DNA from: Skeletonema tropicum
Lineage: Eukaryota > Bacillariophyta > Thalassiosirophyceae > Thalassiosirales > Thalassiosiraceae
Reading direction: 5' to 3'
Length of the DNA stretch: 64,000 bases
Assembly: GCA_037178625.1 (NCBI GenBank)
Contig: CM074127.1
Span: 3,658,001-3,722,000, forward strand
The notes below the pieces were generated by a model. The model did no database searches, was not told the DNA's origin, and saw only the letters and a program-made list of their open reading frames with translations. The position numbers were made by a program, and so were the translations under genes. Positions within the stretch are counted from its first letter, which is position 1; every line of letters begins with the position of its first letter. Positions 56,713 through 64,000 of the stretch are shown one piece after another.

Positions 56713-57243
56713 GCTACCTCTCTAGACATGATTACTTACTTTGCATAAGGGGTAAGTCAGTAGAGGTATTGACGAAGTGGAGCTGATACTATCTCTCCAC
56801 CCGCCATATCGCAACAATAAAACAGTTTAATCAATCTTAAATGTGGAAGTACTTATTCGCCAGTTCTGTCCTCGATCGTCTCTGCTACCTTTGAAGACAG
56901 CTACCAAATGACCGAAGCTATGCTTGTTTTTGTAAACGCATTGCTGTTACCATTGTTTGTTTCAGTGTATTCTTTGAACAAGATGATAGCAGCTCATTGG
57001 TTTAGCTAAGTAGATAGTAGATAAGATCAAACGATACGTCTAAGTTATCTTCGCCAGTGAAGAGCTATCACACGAACGATTCCAATGCAACAACTTTGAT
57101 AACTTCATCCAAAATCGCTAATTTTCCCACACTGATATTGCTTCCAGCTTGAGTGTCATTATATTTGAATTGAAACGGTGCTGCCATGTCCCACAATAGT
57201 AATAAGAACTCTGAGTATGGTTAATAAGTACGCCTTCAACGCT
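56713..57243. other. Intergenic between convergent genes
   Basis: 531 bp between phosphoglycerate mutase and cytochrome b5 stops. No ORF of note, repeat or RNA gene recognised. Confidence 0.5.
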
Positions 57244-57893
57244 TTACTCCGAAGCTTCAACCTTTTGCTTGTAAAAGTAGTAACCGATACCAGCAGCTGC
57301 AACTAGAACAGCTATCATTGACATTCCTCCACTATCTCCACCACTCTTCTTCTCTGCTGCGAGTCTCCTCTTCTCTTTTTCTTCCTCGGTCAGCTTCAAT
57401 ACTCCAACGAGATGTTTTGCTAACTCTTCCCGAGCATCATTAGAGTGGCCAATATCTTCGAAGAATTCATCAGCATCCTTGCCTGCCACATCAAGCATAA
57501 CCTCGGCACCACCAGGGTGGTCATCCAAGTAGCTTGTTACATCGTAGACCTTCGCACCGCCTTCGTTGTTATTGAAAACAACAAGCATTAATTTCAACAA
57601 ATAACATTAGTTAGGTTTGCAGTTTGCAACGAAACAGTTACGCAAGAAAGCCGTGACGGAAACGAAACGACAAATGCACTGTCCAATTTCAATTGCATCA
57701 CCAAATAATTTCCTTATATTTTCATGATTATATAATAACTCCAACATATGACTACAGCAACCAAGTGCATGCGTTTCGTTACAGTAATAACCATCGGCAA
57801 CTTACCGGTGTTCTCATTCCCAATAATGAGCCAGCAGTCTTCAGCCGTGCTGTGCTTGGCAACCTCTGCCTCAGTGAATTCTTTTTCTGACAT
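57244..57893 (-). CDS. Cytochrome b5, tail-anchored
   Basis: Exons 57806-57893 and 57244-57560, 134 aa, GT-AG, phase 1. N-terminus [26 protein letters not shown]. The heme pocket has YLDDHPGG and [11 protein letters not shown], whose His residues ligate the heme. A single C-terminal hydrophobic helix ([20 protein letters not shown]) ends in a short charged tail, so it is a tail-anchored protein, of ER or outer mitochondrial membrane. Supplies electrons to fatty-acid desaturases and related enzymes. Confidence 0.95.
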
Positions 57894-58229
57894 GGTTGCA
57901 ATGGAGATGGTACAAAAGTAATTCTATTGTGGAGCTCAGTGCTATTGCAGCTCTGGTTACTGGTTACCATTTTGACCTCGTGCGTGGCGCCGAGGGCGGG
58001 ATTTGGCGGGCGGAAGAGGAAAGTGATGGCAAGTCGAGTCAAAGGTCTTTCATATTCATTGTTCCATTTAGTTGGAGTCTCAATTGAGTGCTACCTCTCT
58101 TTGTTACCTCCTCTACTAAAATTTCTCTACGGCTCATACTATTCCGACGTGCAGTCTACGTGCCTCCGATATTTTTCATCTCATCCAGCATCGAACACCA
58201 AGTCAATTTTGTTGTAGTAGCTATTCAAG
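57894..58229. other. Divergent promoter region, cytochrome b5 and RPL37
   Basis: 336 bp between the two start codons. No other feature. Confidence 0.5.
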
Positions 58230-58902
58230 ATGGTGCGTAGTTAGAGGCGGTGTACGGTTTAACAATACATGAGATATAACACTAGATGATCGCAATGGAG
58301 GCTGCTGGTGATCTCGTAGCGTTTATCAATCGAAGAAGCGGCTGATCACCTTTTGATCGTTGTTCAGAGTACGCTAAGAATGCATCAAATAAGTGCAGAG
58401 ACGTTAGTGTGTCCATGGCGGTCTGATAATTGCCGCCTGGAAATTCTTAGATGATCGATTCAGCGCATGCACTCTGTTCGGCTGGTATACTGGATATTGG
58501 CGATTATTCATCACCTGAGTGTCAAGGGCTACACCAAAACCATCCATGCTCTTATCAATCCCTTCAACTTTTGTTGATGTATATTCTAACTCTTTTTTTC
58601 ACTATGCTATCTCTTTGATACAACAGACCAAGGGAACAACATCATTCGGAAAGAGGCACAACAAGTCGCACACGGCTTGCCGTCGCTGCGGAAAGGTTTC
58701 CTACCACATCCAAAAGAAGACATGCTCTTCATGCGGATACCCAGCTAAGAAAATGAGAAACTTTAACTGGGGACAAAAGGCAAAGGGCAGGAGAACTGTT
58801 GGTACTGGACGTATGAGATACATGAAGACTTTGACCCGCAGGTTCAAGAATGGATTCAGGGAGGGAACACAAGCCAAGAAAATGATTGCTAGCAAGGAGT
58901 AA
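58230..58902 (+). CDS. RPL37: 60S ribosomal protein L37
   Basis: Exon 1 is just ATG (58230-58232); a 394-nt GT-AG intron follows; exon 2 is 58627-58902 (92 aa). The protein [39 protein letters not shown] has the paired CxxC motifs of this zinc-binding ribosomal protein. An intron placed straight after the initiator codon is frequent in ribosomal protein genes. No snoRNA could be assigned in the intron by eye. Confidence 0.96.
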
Positions 58903-59421
58903 ATTATTGTATTCATGTTAATAGATCATAAAAAACCTTCACCTCGATTCGATATGATGGTCCTTAGAGAAATGTTGTGAGATTAAAGCTTTGAAATTCA
59001 GTCGATGGATGCAGATGCATGCACGACACGTGGTGCTAGTACCACGACGATCGACTCTTTCGCAAAATCATTTCATTGCTTATTTTAAAGATTTGAATTT
59101 GGTTGGCTGTGTCGTAATGACGATGGACTCTATCACCTCAGACCATTAAGCTTCATGATGGAGTTCATTCAAGAGAGAGAGATGGCGTGGGTGTCTTCAT
59201 CTTGTTCTTCTTGCTCAGTCCGTACCATAAGCGAGTTGACTTATTGGTCAGATCAGATTGATTGATGACACTGTGACCGGCGTGAACCGTGACCTAATAA
59301 GTATCGTGACGCAGACTGCAAAAATGCTTCATGCGCTTCATCAAAAAATCTCATATTATCTCATTTCAATGCAAGCACAAAGCAATCAAATCGACCAACT
59401 TTAACCACCATACCCGTCATC
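58903..59421. other. Intergenic
   Basis: 519 bp between RPL37 and the LarB-like gene. No other feature seen. Confidence 0.5.
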
Positions 59422-60348
59422 ATGCCGTTGTACCACCGATCCTTATGCCATCTAGGTCGAGAATGCTGTCGTCGGTCTTTAATTCAATCGCGCTTCAGTG
59501 TACGGAAGTCTCGCCTACCATTATTCCACCTATGCCAGCACAGACACATCAGTTGTACTGGAAGGAGTCTGAATCAAAGTCCTGATGAAATACTTTCAAC
59601 TTTCGCCAATCTTGATCATAGTAGAGTGAAACGTGCAGGCTTTCCCGAAGCAGTATTTGGGCAAGGGAAAACTCCCTCGCAAATACATTTAATTTTAGAA
59701 AGCATGGCAAAGAATGTCAACGAAATGATAGACGATGCATCTAAACGTGATGGCACTGTAAACAGAGCTTCCACTGCAATAATTGCCACGAGGGTAGAGA
59801 AAAGTGTTTACGATGAAGTACTTAAAATTGGTCCCCTAAAGAACGGCACCATGCAGTATCACGACACTGCAAGCATTCTCTCCGTTCGAGCGAATGCTCT
59901 CTTCGACGATGATGGGAATGAAAGAAATGATGTACAATTCACCTCAACTCAGAAGTCAGTTGTTGTTGCATGCGCAGGCACTACCGATCTTCCCGTTGCC
60001 GAGGAAGCAGCCCTGACTTTGTCTCTCTCAGGGATACAAGTAACACGCGTATATGATTGTGGAGTAGCAGGTCTTCATCGTATACTCACTGCACTTCCAA
60101 AACTTCGTGATCCGAATGTAGGGTGTGTATTGGTTTGCGCTGGTATGGATGGAGCATTGCCATCCGTTGTTGGTGGATTGGTAGATGTGCCAGTTGTTGC
60201 GATTCCAACAAGCGTAGGGTATGGCGTAAGTTTGGGTGGAATCAGTGCACTGTTGACTATGCTAAACAGTTGTAGTCCAGGCGTAGGTGTTGTCAATGTT
60301 GACAACGGATTCGGAGGTGCAGTCTGGGCAATGAAGTGTCTACGGTAA
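59422..60348 (+). CDS. LarB-like protein (AIR-carboxylase fold)
   Basis: Single exon, 308 aa. Residues ~60-308 follow the LarB layout: PDEILSTFANLDHSRVKRAGFPEAVFGQGKTPSQI, then RANALF, VVVACAGTTDLPVAEEAALTLSLSG, VYDCGVAGLHRIL, VLVCAGMDGALPSVVGGLVDVPVVAIPTSVGYG. LarB carboxylates nicotinic acid adenine dinucleotide, the first step to the nickel-pincer cofactor of lactate racemase. The N-terminal ~50 residues (MPLYHRSLCHLGRECCRRSL) are Arg-rich and look like a mitochondrial presequence. PurE homology means a purine role should be excluded, but the N-terminal LarB block argues against it. Confidence 0.82.
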   Translation: MPLYHRSLCHLGRECCRRSLIQSRFSVRKSRLPLFHLCQHRHISCTGRSLNQSPDEILSTFANLDHSRVKRAGFPEAVFGQGKTPSQIHLILESMAKNVNEMIDDASKRDGTVNRASTAIIATRVEKSVYDEVLKIGPLKNGTMQYHDTASILSVRANALFDDDGNERNDVQFTSTQKSVVVACAGTTDLPVAEEAALTLSLSGIQVTRVYDCGVAGLHRILTALPKLRDPNVGCVLVCAGMDGALPSVVGGLVDVPVVAIPTSVGYGVSLGGISALLTMLNSCSPGVGVVNVDNGFGGAVWAMKCLR

Positions 60349-60589
60349 AAATAAATGACGACACATCATCTTGTGGAGTGTCATAGCATTCAACCCATCA
60401 GTGAAGATGAAGACACAATATCGTCAAAAATATAGAAATGTATAGACTAACAAATAGATATCAAGCAAAGAAAGCTTTCATTTTTTATACGTTATGGCAG
60501 TGCTGAAATACTTCGAAACTATCAAGGAAAAGTACGAAATTGAGCAGATCCAAAGAGAAGATCATAACCCGGACAGAAACTGACAAAAC
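60349..60589. other. Transition to satellite DNA
   Basis: 240 bp without a gene, ahead of degenerate satellite units. Confidence 0.5.
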
Positions 60590-63500
60590 AAATCAAAACA
60601 AAACAAATATGGAATGTGGAGCAAAATGCCAAACCCAATGAACTTCTCTCCGATCAGCTACGAGGATATAGAATGTCAGATCAAGCATTACGACTAAACA
60701 ATGCTGATGTCCTTCTGTCAAAGCGCTACAAAAGGTATTGAGCCACGGCACACAAGCATTTGACAACGAGAATAACGATTTGGTCGAATGAAGCACAGCT
60801 GGGCCGCGCGCACAGCCCACACTGAACCACTCACATAAGCTACGAGACTGAAACAGCGCATCTATGTGCGCCAGCCGTCTGGGCAGCGGTGATGTACTCA
60901 TAATATCGCCCCCAAGTAATATGCGCCACTAGAAGCGGCTCATGCGCATAATGACAACGATAGATACGATTTGGTCAAATGAAGCACAGCTGGCCAAACC
61001 ACACTGGACCTCTTACATCAGCTACGAGGATGTAGCATCGCGTCTACAGACGATGGTCCTCTGAACGGTAAACATGAGCTTGTCTCGTATCACCGACAAC
61101 TACAATGGGCCACTAGAAGCGGCTCATGTCCATACTGACGGCGATAGATTCGATTTGGCAGAATGTGGTGCTGCTGGCCAGCCCACACTGGACCTCTCAC
61201 AACAGCTACGAGGATGTAGCATCGCTTCTACGACCGCTAGTGCTCTCAGCGGTAGAAATGAGCTTGTCTAGTATCAACAACGACTACAATGGGCCACTAG
61301 AAGCAACTCATGCCAATACCGACGGCGATAGATTCGATTTGGTCGAATGAAGCATAGCTGGCAAGCCCACACTGGACCTCTTACATCAGCTACGAGGATG
61401 TAGCATCGCTTCTACGACCGCTAGTCCTCTGAGCGGTACAAATGAGGTTGTCTAGTATCAACGCCGACTACAATGGGCCACTAGAAGCGGCTCATGCCCT
61501 TACTGACGGCGATAGATACGATTTGGTCGAATGAGGCATAGCTGGCAAGCCCACACTGGACCTCTCACAACAGCTACGAGGATGTAGCATCACTTCTACG
61601 ACCGCTAGTGCTCTCAGCGGTAGAAATGAGCTTGTCTAGTATCAACGACGACTAAAATGGGCCACTAGAAGCGGCTCATGCCCATACTGACGGCGATAGA
61701 TACGATTTGGTCGAATGAGGCATAGCTGGCAAGCCCACACTGGACCTCACACTTCAGCCATGAGGTTGTAGCATCGCTTCTACGACCGCTAGTGCTCTCA
61801 GCGGTAGAAATGAGCTTGTCTAGTATCAACAACGACTACAATGGGCCACTAGAAGCGGCTCATGCCCATACTGACGGCGATGGATACGATTTGGTCGAAT
61901 GAGGCATAGCTGGCCAGCCCACACTGGACCTCTTACATCAGCTACGAGGATGTAGCATCGCTTCTACGACCGCTAGTCCTCTCAGCGGTAGAAATGAGCT
62001 TGTCTAGTATCGCAACCGACTACAATGGGCCACTAGAAGCGGCTCATGCCCATACTGACGGCGATAGATACGATTTGGTCGAATGAAGCATAGCTGGCAA
62101 GCCCACACTGGACCTCTTACATCAGCTACGAGGATGTAGCATCGCTTCTACGACCGCTAGTGCTCTCAGCGGTAGAAATGAGCTTGTCTAGTATCAACAA
62201 CGACTACATTGGGCTACTAGAAGCGGCTCATGCCCATACTGACGGCGATAGATACGATTTGGTCAAATGAAGCACAGCTGGCCAAACCACACTGGACCTC
62301 GCACATCAGCTACGAGGATGTAGCATCGCTTCTATGGCCGCCAAACGTCTGAGCGGTACGAATGAGCTTGTCTAGTATCAACGCCGACTACAATGGGCCA
62401 CTAGAACCAACTCATGTCAATACCGACGGCGATAGATACGATTTGGAAGAATGTGTTGCTGCTGGCCAGTCCACACTGGACCTCTCAGATCAGCTACGAG
62501 GATGTAGCATCGCTTCTACGACCGCTAGTGCTCTCAGCGGTAGAAATGAGCTTGTCTAGTATCAACGCCGACTACTCATGGGCCACTTGAGGCGGTTCAT
62601 GCCCATATTGACGGCGATAGATACGATTTGGAAGAATGTGGTGTTGCTGGCCATCCCACATTGGACCTCTCACATCAGCTATGAGGTTGTAGCATCGCTT
62701 CTATGGCCGCTAGTCCTCTGAGCGGTAGAAATGAGCTTGTCTAGTATCAACAACGACTACAATGGGCCACTAGAAGCGGCTCATGCCAATACCGACGGCG
62801 ATAGATTCGATTTGGTCGAATGAAGCATAGCTGGCAAGCCCACACTGGACCTCTTACATCAGCTACGAGGATGTAGCATCGCTTCTACGACCGCTAGTCC
62901 TCTCAGCGGTAGAAATGAGCTTGTCTAGTATCAACAACGACTACAATGGGCCACTAGAAGCGGCTCATGCCCATACTGACGGCGATAGATACGATTTGGT
63001 CGAATGAGGCATAGCTGGCAAGCCCACACTGGACCTCTCACAACAGCTACGAGGATGTAGCATCACTTCTACGACCGCTAGTGCTCTCAGCGGTAGAAAT
63101 GAGCTTGTCTAGTATCAACGACGACTAAAATGGGCCACTAGAAGCGGCTCATGCCCATACTGACGGCGATAGATACGATTTGGTCGAATGAGGCATAGCT
63201 GGCAAGCCCACACTGGACCTCACACTTCAGCCATGAGGTTGTAGCATCGCTTCTACGACCGCCAAACATCTGAGCGGTAGAAATGAGCTTGGCTAGTATC
63301 AACAACGACTACAATGGGCCACTAGAAGCGGCTCATGCCCATACTGACGGCGATGGATACGATTTGGTCGAATGAGGCATAGCTGGCAAGCCCACACTGG
63401 ACCTCTTACATCAGCTACGAGGATGTAGCATCGCTTCTACGACCGCTAGTCCTCTCAGCGGTAGAAATGAGCTTGTCTAGTATCGCAACCGACTACAATG

Positions 63501-64000
63501 GGCCACTAGAAGCGGCTCATGCCCATACTGACGGCGATAGATACGATTTGGTCGAATGAAGCATAGCTGGCAAGCCCACACTGGACCTCTTACATCAGCT
63601 ACGAGGATGTAGCATCACTTCTACGACCGCTAGTGCTCTCAGCGGTAGAAATGAGCTTGTCTAGTATCAACAACGACTACATTGGGCTACTAGAAGCGGC
63701 TCATGCCCATACTGACGGCGATAGATACGATTTGGTCAAATGAAGCACAGCTGGCCAAACCACACTGGACCTCGCACATCAGCTACGAGGATGTAGCATC
63801 GCTTCTATGGCCGCCAAACGTCTGAGCGGTACGAATGAGCTTGTCTAGTATCAACGCCGACTACAATGGGCCACTAGAACCAACTCATGTCAATACCGAC
63901 GGCGATAGATACGATTTGGAAGAATGTGTTGCTGCTGGCCAGTCCACACTGGACCTCTCACATCAGCTACGAGGATGTAGCATCGCTTCTACGACCGCTA
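60590..64000. repeat. 184-bp satellite array with 8-unit higher-order repeat, running off the window
   Basis: The phrase gatttgg recurs every 184 bp (60968, 61152, 61336 ... 63913; one interval is 185), giving about 17 units. Degenerate units mark the left edge (60590-60967). Units at 61336-62625 recur in the same order from 62809 on: for example the variants gattcg, cacttcagccatgagg, gatgga and gtcaaatgaagcaca return 1473 bp later. So the array is built of 8-unit blocks (8x184+1). Each unit holds two small hairpins: gctac..gtagc, and accgct..agcggt. Copies in a block differ from each other more than block copies do. Confidence 0.95.

Noticed and set aside
60590..64000. CRISPR array
   Set aside because: Repeats are contiguous 184-bp units with no spacers; this is a eukaryotic satellite.

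Overview
The window reads as nuclear DNA of a photosynthetic stramenopile, most likely a centric (thalassiosiroid) diatom. Evidence: short GT-AG introns (about 50-230 nt, one of 394 nt); bipartite plastid presequences with an ASAFAP-like Phe on phytoene synthase, an SDR protein, enolase and phosphoglycerate mutase; a secreted Lys/Ser/Gly/Trp protein of the silaffin/cingulin (biosilica) type; a DUF6824 protein; and a nucleotide transporter of the plastid/parasite type. Exon joins were derived by hand from splice signals and reading-frame phase.

Layout. 1-1677 (-): 5' part of a secreted protein with 38-residue repeats. 2199-5337 (+): CDPK-like kinase. 5823-7544 (+): phytoene synthase. 8019-9382 (-): cingulin/silaffin-like protein. 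9.4-10.9 kb: gene-poor, with inverted repeats. 10916-13707 (+): EF-hand/cyclic-nucleotide-binding ion channel. 13717-14772 (-): plastid SDR. 15240-17918 (+): ER-type HSP90. 18092-20671 (-): threonyl-tRNA synthetase. 20891-24811 (-): poly-Gln protein in several frames. 24935-25148: hAT-like MITE. 25770-26732 (+) and 26860-28941 (-): unknown proteins. 29428-30810 (-): DUF6824 protein. 31102-32353 (+): HEI10-like RING protein. 32613-33525 (-): Rab11-like GTPase. 33892-35523 (-): SLC35F transporter. 36078-39248: 3.2 kb DNA transposon with 255-bp terminal inverted repeats, carrying an XPG/FEN1-like nuclease, a SWIM zinc finger and a transposase-like ORF. 39566-41686 (+): fluoride exporter. 41770-43749 (-): RBR ubiquitin ligase. 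44611-45444 (-): zinc-ribbon protein. 45981-48098 (+): ATP/ADP translocase family. 48211-49315 (-): HbpS/GlcG-domain protein. 49487-50501: 506-bp tandem duplication over the AlaRS 3' end. 50317-53325 (-): alanyl-tRNA synthetase. 53677-55405 (-) and 55698-56712 (+): head-to-head plastid enolase and phosphoglycerate mutase. 57244-57893 (-): cytochrome b5. 58230-58902 (+): RPL37. 59422-60348 (+): LarB-like. 60.6 kb to the end: 184-bp satellite with an 8-unit higher-order repeat.

Functional links are mostly local. The enolase/PGM pair performs consecutive reactions of lower glycolysis and shares one intergenic region. Most other neighbours are unrelated, as expected for a compact eukaryotic genome.

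Several otherwise healthy genes (phytoene synthase, cingulin, fluoride exporter, poly-Gln gene, transposon nuclease) show single-base frame breaks, mostly one extra base. They may be sequence errors, decay or something more interesting, and are listed separately.
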